Shown piece after piece: positions 40,258 through 49,796 of a stretch of DNA of 64,000 nucleotides. Below the pieces are notes generated by a model. It saw only the letters and a list, made by a program, of their open reading frames with translations, was not told the DNA's origin and did not search any database. The translations under genes and the position numbers were made by a program. The first letter of the stretch is position 1. The number at the start of each line of letters is the position of its first letter. The stretch comes from Lachancea dasiensis (Eukaryota; Ascomycota; Saccharomycetes; Saccharomycetales; Saccharomycetaceae), in contig LT598457.1 of NCBI GenBank assembly GCA_900074725.1, positions 1,488,001 to 1,552,000 on the forward strand, in the 5' to 3' direction.

Positions 40258-43200
40258 ATGAATTCTTCATCATCTGAAAGGCCAGCTCAAAGCTATTATA
40301 ATATTTGCAATACGTCAATCGGTAAATACGTTTTGTTTTCGCCTGTGTAATCGTTGGTGGACCCAGTCCTAAACGTTTTACAGGGAGCGGAAAGTAAAAC
40401 CTTTGTTATCACTCACAAAAGTGGTGTCTACATGAAAAACGCTGGTCACTAACAACCCTAGAACGGAGAACTGTTGGCACTAGTCCCCTTTCAAAGGGAA
40501 GGGTCCAAAACCAGAACGAAGATGTTAACCGCCGAGATGGAAAATCCAATTGGGCGAATATCGGCTTGCGCTTCAATCACCTGCTGGACAGCGAGAATGA
40601 TGATCTTTTATGGCTCTCAAAATTACAATTTCAGTCAAGACACGACGAAGTTAATGCAAATGCCTTCAACACATCGGCTAATAAGAAAAGGAGATTGATC
40701 GGTCCTAGGATTTCAATGCTTCAAATGGAACTTGTCTGTTCTGACGTTCTCCCCCGTGCCTACGCAAACTTCTTTCACTTTTCAAAATTTAACAAAATGC
40801 AATCGGAAGCATTTGATTACGTGTTTAATTCATCACAAAACGTAGTGGTGAGTGCGCCAACAGGATCGGGGAAATCAGTTCTTTTTGAACTGGCCATTCT
40901 CTCACTTCTTCACAAGAAAAAGACACCCTCTGCCTTGAAAATTATCTATACCGCACCCACAAAATCCTTATGCAACGAAAAATTCAGGCAATGGTCTAAG
41001 GCTTTCAAAGATCTGAACGTTAGATTGATCACTGGCGACACTGAACTCTCTTGGCAGGAATTCAAGCACTTCCAGATCGGAATTTTAACCCCGGAAAAAT
41101 TAGACTCTATGACTAGAAACCCAAGAGTCCAATCTGATTGTATCTGTCCCGTCTCTCTCTTACTAGTAGACGAGATTCACTTGATCAGAGAAGAACGAGG
41201 AGCAGCGTTGGAACTTGGAATCATGCGACTGAACTTGTTATCGAAGGGCTTGAGAATCATTGCAGTGAGTGGTACCATTGCAAATTCGGATGACTTGGCG
41301 CTATGGCTTAGAGCTGACTCTTTTGACGGCCAAGCGGCTAAGTCTCTGAAGTTTGATGAGAGTTACAGGCCAGTCATTCTGAAAATGTTCATTCACGGAT
41401 ATTCCGCCAACCACAAAAATTTCTTCCAGATGGATAACCTTTTGAATCAGCGCCTGCTCGGTATTTTAAAGAAGTATAGCAAGGAAAAACCTACATTGAT
41501 ATTCTGTTCTAGTCGGAAATCTACCGTTCTATGTGCCAAATATCTGGCCTCAAAGGGTCCAATCCAAAGCAATATTTTGAGACAAGATTTTTGGTCGAAT
41601 ATGTCTGATAAAAGCCTACAGGAAGTATTCAAGTTCGGGATAGGATTCCATCATGCAGGACTTTCGGCTGAGGATAGGGCATTGGTCGAAAAAAACTTTC
41701 ACAATGGTAACATAAGGGTACTATGCTGCACAACTACTCTCGCCGTTGGCATGAATCTTCCGGCATATTTAGTAATTATCAAAGGAACTTGCATTGGGAG
41801 CGACTTCGCTAACAACGATTACAGTGCTATGGAAGTCTTGCAAATGATAGGGAGAGCAGGCCGGCCACAATATGAAAACGATGGATGTGCCGTTATTATG
41901 ACAAGTCATGAGGCAAAAACCAAGTATCAGAACCTTAACTATTGCTTAGAAAGCGTGGAAAGCAGTCTCCACAAAAATTTATCCGATCACATTTGCTCGG
42001 AGGTCAACGCGGGGGTTATCAACTCCACCAAAGGCACCCTAGAATGGCTTAAAAAGTCTTTTCTATACACCCGCTTAACAAAGAATCGTCTCTACTATGA
42101 GGGCTTAAGTTTGGAGGAAAATCTAAATTCGAACTCCATGGACAGCGAGCTCTTTGATCTTTGTTTAGAATCGCTCAGAAAGTTGTCTTGTTCTCGGTTG
42201 ATTCGGGAAGATGGCGATAAACTCTATGGAACGAGTTTCTCCGCTTCAATGTCTCAGAATTCATTAACCTTGACCACAATGCAGAAAATTTTAGCTCTTT
42301 CCCAAGAGCTGAGTTTAGATCAAATCGTACACTTTTTGCCAAAGGTAGAAGAGTTCAAATATTTGCGCTTACGTTCCGGTGATAAGAAGTTTCTGCGGGC
42401 AGTAGATGATGAGGGTTCTATTAGAGTTCCGATGCATTTGAATGAAAATATGAGCGATAGTCTCTATCTACAGAAAAAGGTATCAATTCTTCTCCAGTTT
42501 CGACTGAGTGGTTCGAAGCTGCCTCAACTAAGGGAGCTATTCTCGCTCATACCTTCCTTCTACGCAGAAATGGCTCGTGTCTCCGAGACAGCAATACGAA
42601 TTCTGAGAGGAATGCGAGACTGCTTTGCTGCTAAGGGGGACTTGAATTCATTGAAAGCAACCTTGGTGTTGCTAAGCTCTGTACATTCCAAAGTTTGGGC
42701 AGATACCTCCCAATCACTCACATATCTAAAATGCTTGGACAGTAAAAGTGTTGTGACCTTGGGGAACGCTGGATTAGGCAAAATTTCCCTTCTTCAAAGG
42801 GCAGATCCATGGCATATTCAAAGGGCCCTGAATGCAACTGATTCAAAGTTTAGAAGTCTCAGGAGTCAAATTGCCAAATTGCCACGTATCACCATTAACC
42901 ATTGTTCCAAACTTTCAAATGGTGCCAACTTAGAGACGTCCATCTCGGTGGCACTCATATTGAAAGGTTTACCGATTTCCGAAGATAAGTTTGCATTAAA
43001 TGTTGTCGTATCCCGAAACAATAGTATGCTTCTGCATTACGAAAGATTTTGCCTCAACCGTCAAAAGAAAAACGCTAACTTCGTCATCTCATCCGCGTTG
43101 GAAAAGGGTTCAAAAGTGGAGGTTGAAGCTTCTTGTGAAAACATCCCAGGACTCACAGAGATGGCTTCTTTTTGTCTAATTCCCGCAAAAGAAAACGTTT

Positions 43201-43700
43201 CTTCACCTTTCAAAAGCCGTGGTTCGGTAAGCTCAGCCGATTTTGCCCCATTCCGCTGTTCTGTTGCAGAGCGTTCTGCACATAAATATATTCCAGAACA
43301 ACTAAACTCATCAGATGGCAATGGTGCCGATGATGATGATGATGATGACGATGATGATGATGATGATGACGATATAATAGAGCTGTTCGCGCATGCAGCT
43401 CCAGCAACTGAAAATTCCGATAGCAGCAGGCAGCCAAATCACAGTTACTCAAAAACCAATCGCCCAGAGGAGAAAACAGCTCAGAAAAAAGTCACCTTGA
43501 GTCTCAAAGAAGGCTCTTCCCAGTATCGTATATTGCTCGTGCCGCAAAGAGGTGCGAAATTCAACAAGTCGTGTAAAACTCTACACATTCATGCGGGGCT
43601 CGACGAGCTACTATCTGAAGAAACATCGTCTATACTGCCCATGACAGAGGATGATTCGACGGCAGACCAAACTACAGTCACAGAACCAATGCAGAAATAA
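40258..43700 (+). CDS. HFM1: Meiotic DNA helicase Hfm1/Mer3 (two exons)
   Basis: Exon 1 (40258-40321, MNSSSSERPAQSYYN...) joins exon 2 (40462-43700) to give about 1100 residues (S. cerevisiae Mer3 1187). Without splicing, the long frame has no suitable ATG. Ski2-like helicase motifs are clear: SAPTGSGKSVLFE (Walker A), LLVDEIHLIREERG (DEIH box), AVSGTIAN (motif III), TTTLAVGMNLPA and QMIGRAGRPQYENDG (motif VI). A winged-helix and Sec63-type region follows, and a 15-residue aspartate run lies near the C-terminus. Mer3 unwinds and stabilises recombination intermediates to promote interfering crossovers. The gene is divergent from the RMR1-like gene with an 84-bp gap, as in YGL250-251. Confidence 0.93.
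40322..40461 (+). other. Spliceosomal intron in HFM1 with atypical donor
   Basis: Donor GTAAAT begins at 40322, branch-point-like CACTAAC lies at 40447-40453, and the acceptor TAG ends at 40461. The 140-nt intron joins a 64-nt exon 1 (21 codons plus G) to exon 2, whose first two bases AA complete the codon and restore the helicase frame. S. cerevisiae HFM1 also has a 5'-proximal intron, whose meiotic splicing depends on Mer1. I saw no match to the Mer1 enhancer consensus (AYACCCUY) inside this intron. Confidence 0.8.
43329..43373 (+). repeat. Coding GAT/GAC microsatellite (15 Asp) in HFM1
   Basis: Fifteen consecutive GAT or GAC codons encode a pure aspartate run in the C-terminal tail of Mer3, outside the helicase core. 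It is interrupted by GAC codons, which slow but do not prevent slippage, so length variation between strains is plausible. Confidence 0.95.
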
Positions 43701-44101
43701 ACACGACGAAATAGTTTACTCTCCAGGAAGCAATATCTTGTCTCTTGTAGATCATGAGTAAATATATTTTGTTAGATTGATGGCCTTCTATTCCCACAAC
43801 TACGCCAACCTCATGGTCAGATGTGGCTTCTGGTTGAACCTTTTGCCATTTGATTTCGATGGAAGAGCCGTAGTGAGCCTGGGCCGAGCAAGACTGCCTT
43901 ATTTGTGAACTTCACGATGGAGCATCGCTTTCAAGACAATCCAAACGAAGATTGGTATGAAGTCTTAGCAGAGGTTTAGCATAGAGATGTTGTCTAAATG
44001 ATTGACTCGTCCATTATGATTCACTTAGAAACTTCCAAATTAAATGTGAGCTCTATGACCGCCTGTGGACAACCGGAACTTAAGCCCAGCTCCAGCTCAA
44101 C
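43701..44101. promoter_or_regulatory. Intergenic region HFM1 3' / RTG2 5'
   Basis: About 400 bp containing the RTG2 promoter. A frame overlapping the RTG2 start from 43998 is a shadow. No specific motif is claimed. Confidence 0.35.
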
Positions 44102-45847
44102 ATGTCTGCCATTTCAGATAGTGACAATGAGGCCGAAGTCGTCTCTAGAAACTTATGCGGGGTTGTTGATATGGGATCCAATGGGATTCGTTTTAGCATT
44201 TCATCAAAAGCTTCTCACCATGCTAGAATTATGCCCTGCGTTTTCAAAGATAGAGTCGGTATCTCTCTGTTTGAGGTTCAGTATGCAGCCAACTCTCTGC
44301 AAAAAGCGCCCATTCCTGATGATACCATCAAAGAGGTGAGTGCTGCCATGAAAAGGTTCAAACTCATCTGCGATGATTTCGGTGTGCCGGAGACAGCTGT
44401 TCGGGTAGTGGCTACTGAGGCAACTCGAGAAGCCATCAACTCAGAACAATTCATCAATGCCGTTTTTGAATCGACTGAGTGGGACGTTGAGCTATTGCCC
44501 AAGGAAGAAGAAGGCAAAATAGGTGCATATGGCGTTATCTCTTCTTTCAATTCCGTCTCGGGGTTGTACATGGATCTGGGGGGTGGCAGTACACAAATTT
44601 CTTGGATACGGTGCGTTGACGGAGAAATTAAGATGTCAAACAATCCCGTGTCACTTCCTTACGGTGCCGGCGCGCTTTCAAGAAGAATGAAGCTGGAAGA
44701 CAAAAAGGAATTGTTTGCCGAAATAAAAGAAGCATACAGAGATGGAATTACTAAGATAGGCATTCCGGAGGAAATGCTAGAAGAGGCTCACCAAAATGGT
44801 GGATTTGACCTCTTTACTTGTGGGGGCGGACTAAGAGGGATGGGACACTTGCTATTATCCCAGAGTAAGGATTATCCTATACAAACAATTATCAATGGCT
44901 TCTCTTGCTCATTTGAAGAATTCTCGAGTATGGCTGATTATCTTTTAATGAAGGGCAGAGTGCCTAAATCCAAAAAGATCTTCAAAGTTTCAGAACGTAG
45001 GGCCTCGCAGCTTCCGGCGGTTGGACTCTTGATGAGTGCTGCTTTTGAATCTTTGCCGGATATTAAAACTGTCCATTTTAGTGAAGGTGGTGTAAGAGAG
45101 GGCACATTGTATTCAATTTTACCTCGAGAGGCAAGAGCTGAGGATCCTTTGCTTGTTGCAACAAGACCATACGCTCCCTTGCTAGCACCAAAATACCTAG
45201 AGCTTTTGAGAGCTGCACTGCCAAAAAATGACGTGCCCAAGATCGTGTACTCTAGGATTGCGCCGGCTCTTTGTAATTTGGCCTTCGTGCACGCATCATA
45301 TCCTAAAGAACTGCAACCCACAGCCGCTCTGCATGTCGCTACCACAGGCATTTTGGCAGGATGCCATGGTCTCTCCCATAGAGCACGCGCACTCATAGGA
45401 ATCGCCTTGTGTAACCGGTGGGGAGGTGATATGCCAGATCAGGAATTAGAGCACAAGAAGTTGCTTGAGGACGTCGTGCTTCGGGATGGAGACAAGGTTG
45501 AACGAGAACGCATCGTCTGGTGGACCCAGTATATCGGCACGATCATGTTTGTCATTTGTGGTGTTCATCCAGGTGGGAATATTAGAGATGGTCTATTCAA
45601 CTTCAACATTGAGCAGAAGGAAAACGTCGAAAAAGACTTGCATAATTTCAGCGTCGATGACAAGCCTATCGCAGGTAGCTCCAAACGCCGAGAATTTGAG
45701 GTTTTCGTCCGTATAAGCAAAGATGATCTGAAAACCAGTGCCTCAGTCAGGACCAGAATCATCACTCTTCAAAAGAAGATTCGCAAATTATCTCGGGGAA
45801 GCTCCGAAAAAGTCAAGATTGGTGTACAATTTTATGAGGACACCTAA
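44102..45847 (+). CDS. RTG2: Retrograde-response regulator Rtg2 (Ppx/GppA fold)
   Basis: The 581-residue protein (S. cerevisiae 588) begins MSAISDSDNEAEVVS. It shows the ASKHA/Ppx-GppA phosphate-binding motifs GVVDMGSNGIRFSI (about 20-33), LYMDLGGGSTQISW (about 155-168) and LFTCGGGLRGMGHLL (about 238-252). Rtg2 binds Mks1 and relieves inhibition of Rtg1/Rtg3, linking mitochondrial dysfunction to nuclear transcription; it is also a SLIK subunit. Order HFM1-RTG2-HXK matches YGL251-253, with RPN12 from the paired block inserted. Confidence 0.97.
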   Translation: MSAISDSDNEAEVVSRNLCGVVDMGSNGIRFSISSKASHHARIMPCVFKDRVGISLFEVQYAANSLQKAPIPDDTIKEVSAAMKRFKLICDDFGVPETAVRVVATEATREAINSEQFINAVFESTEWDVELLPKEEEGKIGAYGVISSFNSVSGLYMDLGGGSTQISWIRCVDGEIKMSNNPVSLPYGAGALSRRMKLEDKKELFAEIKEAYRDGITKIGIPEEMLEEAHQNGGFDLFTCGGGLRGMGHLLLSQSKDYPIQTIINGFSCSFEEFSSMADYLLMKGRVPKSKKIFKVSERRASQLPAVGLLMSAAFESLPDIKTVHFSEGGVREGTLYSILPREARAEDPLLVATRPYAPLLAPKYLELLRAALPKNDVPKIVYSRIAPALCNLAFVHASYPKELQPTAALHVATTGILAGCHGLSHRARALIGIALCNRWGGDMPDQELEHKKLLEDVVLRDGDKVERERIVWWTQYIGTIMFVICGVHPGGNIRDGLFNFNIEQKENVEKDLHNFSVDDKPIAGSSKRREFEVFVRISKDDLKTSASVRTRIITLQKKIRKLSRGSSEKVKIGVQFYEDT

Positions 45848-45986
45848 TTCAGGGATATCTTGGGCATGGAGTGTAGCGGAATTCCACTTCGACAGGCCAG
45901 GATCCCAGACCTTGCGGAGAGTCATTATAGCTAAGTCCTATTCACCCATTCCTCTATCGTATTTAGTGATATGCATAATCAATATA

Positions 45987-45995
45987 TTTGCCACT
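45987..45995 (-). promoter_or_regulatory. PACE-like element upstream of RPN12
   Basis: TTTGCCACT (AGTGGCAAA on the other strand) lies 70 bp upstream of the RPN12 ATG. It differs at one base from the GGTGGCAAA consensus; such variants are known among proteasome genes. Confidence 0.65.
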
Positions 45996-46064
45996 TTAAC
46001 CGTAGTCAACTAAGCACTTGGTGCAACTCAGGAAGTACGCCGGAAGTGTGTTAGACGTATTGCA

Positions 46065-46862
46065 ATGCCCTCTTTTTTGGATTTGATAAGGAGTTTAAAT
46101 GCTGCTTTCAGTAAAGGTGACAATAATAGCTGCTTGCAACTGCTGACACCCATCAAAATTGAGTTGATTAAGAACAATCTGCTGGTCCCTGATTTAGTTA
46201 GGGCTCGCAACAACGAAGGATATTTAAACGATTTGGAGAGTGCTCGGAAAATCCTGGAGATTGGTGCTCTTTGCAGCGTGAGAAATAGAGATTTCGAATC
46301 TTTCCAGAGTTTCTCGTCACAATTGAGGGTGTTCTACTTCAGCCATATTCCCAAACTGGAAGATTCTGAGAACAGATCCAAATTGATCAGCTTATATCTA
46401 TTGATTTTATTGTCACAAGGAGACGTAACGAGGTTTCATTCTGAGTTAGAATTTCTGGGGAAACGATTGGGTAATATGGAGGAAGATACGTTTTTGTCAT
46501 ACCCTATTAAGGTGGAAAAATGGCTGATGGAAGGTTCCTATCAAAGGGCTTGGAATTTGCTGAATAACGAGTCCAAAGTTGAGGAGTTTAACATTTTTAC
46601 ACAAACATTGATGGATGCGATTAGAGAGGAAATTGGTCGCAACACGGAGCTTTCGTACAAGAGATTGCCTCTGTTTAATGTTAAGGCATTGCTATTTTTC
46701 GAGAGTGAAAAGGATACAGAGCAATTTGCTCTTGCTAGGGGATGGAAAGTGGTTTCCGGTAGCATTGTTTTTGACGAGGAAGAAACCTTGCAAGATGATC
46801 ATCAGGCAAATATAGTTGAGAAAACCCTAGACTATGCCATCAATTTAGAAAGCATTGTGTAG
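46065..46862 (+). CDS. RPN12: 19S proteasome lid subunit Rpn12
   Basis: The 265-residue protein (S. cerevisiae 274) begins MPSFLDLIRSLNAAFSKGD and is helical throughout. A CSN8/PSMD8-type PCI region occupies about 70-230 (LISLYLLILLSQGDVTRFH, YPIKVEKWLMEGSYQRAW). Rpn12 is the last lid subunit to join and triggers lid-base docking. In S. cerevisiae it neighbours RET2 and HXK1 (YFR051-053). The 3' end faces the hexokinase 3' end. Confidence 0.95.
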   Translation: MPSFLDLIRSLNAAFSKGDNNSCLQLLTPIKIELIKNNLLVPDLVRARNNEGYLNDLESARKILEIGALCSVRNRDFESFQSFSSQLRVFYFSHIPKLEDSENRSKLISLYLLILLSQGDVTRFHSELEFLGKRLGNMEEDTFLSYPIKVEKWLMEGSYQRAWNLLNNESKVEEFNIFTQTLMDAIREEIGRNTELSYKRLPLFNVKALLFFESEKDTEQFALARGWKVVSGSIVFDEEETLQDDHQANIVEKTLDYAINLESIV

Positions 46863-47248
46863 CGAGGATAAAAGTAATTAGGAATGAATAAATTCTGGAG
46901 CCCAGAAACGAGAGGTTTTTGATGGATGACAAAGCGAAGTTTAGGCACGGCAACCCGCGGTATGTACTCCAAACTTGGCGGGGTGGAGGGCATAGACTTG
47001 CCACTCATCGGGCAAACATTGAAGTGATCTCTTTAAGAACAGCTTTGTTCATAATCTATCCACTTGTATATTCTATTCAAATAAAAAAACGGAAACAATA
47101 TATATAAGTATAATCTTTCAATGGAATCGTTCAAGGTCTTAACTGGAGGGGACATAAAGTTCATTCATTATTCGTTAGAAAGAGAAAAAAGAAGGAGCTA
47201 GGAGGCATCTTTCTGGGAAACCTCTGCAGATAGAATAAATTCTCCTCC
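46863..47248. other. Convergent 3' region RPN12 / hexokinase
   Basis: An AT-rich 386-bp gap between convergent genes, with TATATAAG-type runs near 47096-47110 that suit 3'-end formation. No gene is seen. Confidence 0.4.
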
Positions 47249-48706
47249 TTAGTTGATGACACCGACAGACTTGCCAGCAGCGAGTCTCTTTTGAGTCAAA
47301 GCGGCAATGATTGCGGCACCAGCACCTGAACCATCTTCGGCAGCGACAATAACAATTGGGTAGTCTTCATAGTTCTTCTTAACTTCCCAATCAAAGATGT
47401 CTCTCAAACCAGCAGCAGCTCTTTCTTTGAAGCCTGGATACAAGTTGAAAACGGAACCGTCAGCAGCAATGTGGGCGGTCTTGTAACCTCTCTTTTTGCA
47501 GACAGCAGCAATACCACACACAGACATTCTGGAGGCTCTGGTACCAATGAGTTCAGCCAAACGTCTGATGAGCTTACGTTCGCCGTTGGTAGTTTCGACA
47601 CCCAACTCGTTCTTGAAAATGTCATAGGTGTCTTCCAAGTTCTCGAATGGGTCTTCTTCAATACGAGCAGGGTAGGCAGTGTCCATCACGTAGGGTTTTT
47701 CCAATTTAGACAAGTCTTGGCCAGAGAATATCAAACCTTGGCCAGCCAAGTCCACCAAAGCCAAACGCAGTAGCTCACCCAAGTAGTAACCGGAGGTCAT
47801 CTTTTCAAAGCTTTGTTGACCAGGTCTTGGGGATTGCTTGTCGACGAGTATGTCGTATTTGGTTCTTGGCAAAGTGATGAGCTCGTTGTCGAAGGAACCG
47901 TATTCACAGTTGATCGCCATAGGGGCATCAGGGTCAACATCGTCAGCTAATCTACCTTGTAGCTTTTCAACACCGCTGCAAACATCGTAGTAGGCACCGT
48001 TGACACCGGTACCGAAGATGCAGCCCATACGGGTCTCTGGGTCGGTGTACATGGAGGCAACCAAGGTACCAGTGGTATCGTTGATCAAGGCCACGACGTC
48101 GATTGGGATGTCGCGCTTTTTCAATTGCTCTTGCAACATTGGCACCACGTCTTTCCCCTCGACACCATCAATGTCGAAACCCTTGGTCCATCTTTGTAGA
48201 AACCCTTCGTTGATGCGGTCCTGAGACGCTGGGTAGGAGAAGGTGAAGCCCAGAGGCAAGGCGTGGTCCACGCCCTCTGGGAACTCTTCGTCGAGAAAAG
48301 CCTTTAGACAGTCGGCGATGAAGGAAAACAACGCGTCAGCAGAGCCCGTGCGCATGTGGTCAGGCAGCTTGTACTTGGACTGGGTGGTGTCGAAATCGCG
48401 TTTTCCGCCCAGCTTGACGAGAACCACACGCAGGTTGGTTCCACCAAGGTCGATGGCCAGGTAGTCGCCGGTCTCCGAACCCGTGGGGAAGTCCATCACC
48501 CAGCCGGGAATCATAGGGATGTTCCCGCCCTTCTTCGACAAACCTTTGTTCAGCTCGCCGACAAACCGCTCCGTGACTTCCTTCAGTTTCTCCGCAGGCA
48601 CCGTGAACACCTCTTCGAAGCGCGTGATCTGTTCCATCAAGCTGGCTGGCACGTCGGCCATCGACCCTTTTCTCACGGGAGGCTTCTTAGGACCCAAACG
48701 AACCAT
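47249..48706 (-). CDS. HXK2: Hexokinase (single pre-duplication Hxk1/Hxk2 orthologue)
   Basis: The 485-residue protein (S. cerevisiae Hxk2 486) carries the hexokinase signatures LAIDLGGTNLRVVLVKLGG (phosphate 1), LGFTFSYPASQ (sugar binding), ALINDTTGTLVASMYTDPE (catalytic Asp), GTGVNGAYYDV and AEDGSGAGAAIIAAL (adenosine). It phosphorylates glucose and fructose. The N-terminus MVRLGPKKPPVRKGSMADVP keeps the Hxk2 segment and serine linked to Mig1 binding and nuclear shuttling. It is the last gene of the conserved synteny block; S. cerevisiae has HXK1 after RPN12 and HXK2 after RTG2, and here both neighbours flank one gene. The choice of the HXK2 name over HXK1 is nominal. Confidence 0.96.
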   Translation of the reverse strand: MVRLGPKKPPVRKGSMADVPASLMEQITRFEEVFTVPAEKLKEVTERFVGELNKGLSKKGGNIPMIPGWVMDFPTGSETGDYLAIDLGGTNLRVVLVKLGGKRDFDTTQSKYKLPDHMRTGSADALFSFIADCLKAFLDEEFPEGVDHALPLGFTFSYPASQDRINEGFLQRWTKGFDIDGVEGKDVVPMLQEQLKKRDIPIDVVALINDTTGTLVASMYTDPETRMGCIFGTGVNGAYYDVCSGVEKLQGRLADDVDPDAPMAINCEYGSFDNELITLPRTKYDILVDKQSPRPGQQSFEKMTSGYYLGELLRLALVDLAGQGLIFSGQDLSKLEKPYVMDTAYPARIEEDPFENLEDTYDIFKNELGVETTNGERKLIRRLAELIGTRASRMSVCGIAAVCKKRGYKTAHIAADGSVFNLYPGFKERAAAGLRDIFDWEVKKNYEDYPIVIVAAEDGSGAGAAIIAALTQKRLAAGKSVGVIN

Positions 48707-49617
48707 TGTGGCGGTGAATGTGACTAACTACCTGGTAGTTGTGGCTGGCAAATAATATGAACGGGGCGCAACAACAATGACAGCAACAAGTGCGGCTGTT
48801 TTTCTGTTTTCTTCCGTTTTTCTCGACTTTTCGCGGCTAACCCGTGAGCTAAGCTGTCTACAATACCTTGTGGTGCTGGAAACAGTCAATTGTCTAGACA
48901 AATCGATGTGTAAACAACTTTACTAGGTGTTCGCAACCGAGTCCAATTCTGACCCTATTATTTACCAATATATATACCTGGCTTTTTTGCCCACCCTCCA
49001 CCCGTAATTAGTGCCATGGTCAGCTGGATTTTTCTAAATGGCAAGTCTGGTGATTATTCTGGCTGTGGCGCGTCAGACGGGGGCGGGGGAAAAAATTTTA
49101 GCCGTTATCCGGGCCAGAAAGCACAAGGGAAGAAGTGGTGTGTGTGTCGAGAACAATGAGCAAAGGATGGTGACGGCAGGAGAGATAAACAGAGTAGGTG
49201 GAACGCGTATACGGGGGACCGTGCGGCGGCGGGACGGGAAGCGGTGAGACCCGGGACCGGGCCGGCCGGAGCGCAGTCTGGTCGCTCTGTACGTTTGTGG
49301 GTGTGTGGGTGCCATGTGGGTGTGTGGGTTCGTGTCTGGGTGTGTGGGTTCCGAATAGCCACCATCGCACAGCTTCTAACTGTACCGGCCACACCAGCTT
49401 GGGAAGGTCTCGACAGAAGACAGCACAGTGGCCCTGCGCGTCCCTGGCTATGGCCGGTGGGAAAGAGTAGTAGTGCACGCGATTGCCTGTCAGTACAGTA
49501 GGTGTCGGATACATAACGACCCGAGTGACACCCGTTCGATGGTTTGAAAATGGCACTTTGTATACCAACTATGGGTAAGCGCTATTGTGGACGGCCCCGG
49601 CCCCTTTTTGCATGGCT
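48707..49617. promoter_or_regulatory. Upstream region of the hexokinase, with GC-rich patch and TG tract
   Basis: A 900-bp non-coding stretch. A markedly GC-rich patch lies at about 49200-49280 (for example GCGGCGGCGGGACGGG and CCGGGCCGGCCGG), followed by a telomere-like TG tract (separate entry). Open frames on both strands around 49073-49568 result from this composition and show no domains. It presumably contains the hexokinase promoter. Confidence 0.5.
49294..49352 (+). repeat. Telomere-like TG tract, three copies of GTGGGTGTGTGGGT
   Basis: The 14-mer GTGGGTGTGTGGGT starts at 49297 and 49316, and a one-base variant starts at 49336, giving a period of 19-20 bp. On the minus strand each unit reads ACCCACACACCCAC, close to the Rap1 consensus ACACCCRYACAYM and to irregular yeast telomeric repeats. 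It lies about 590-640 bp upstream of the hexokinase ATG, at the junction between conserved synteny and accessory genes. It may be a Rap1-dependent upstream activator or an interstitial telomeric remnant. Confidence 0.75.
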
Positions 49618-49796
49618 TGTTGATATTGAGGCGAACCTGACTCATTAGTAGAAAGCTTACCAGAGTTTCTTGTAAATCGTTCGTAAACATTGTAAGATGA
49701 GTAGCTTGGATCTAGAGAGCTCTATACATCTCTCTGTGCTTCCTTTTGGCACTAGGGCTGGCTCAGCTAGCTGGATAAACTCTTGGTATTTATACA
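49618..49796 (-). mobile_element. Partial LTR fossil (copy A)
   Basis: On the plus strand it begins TGTTG and resembles the first part of the adjacent full copy (shared AGAAAGCTT, CATTGTAAGATGA and GGTATTTATACA landmarks in the same order). Read on the minus strand it carries the TATA-containing portion and the CAACA end of a Ty-type LTR. It is a truncated, old fossil directly abutting copy B. No internal retroelement region is present. Confidence 0.6.

Noticed and set aside
49073-49568. Frames of 80-156 codons upstream of the hexokinase
   Set aside because: His/Thr/Pro-rich translations are the product of the TG tract and GC-rich patch; the longest starts at TTG.
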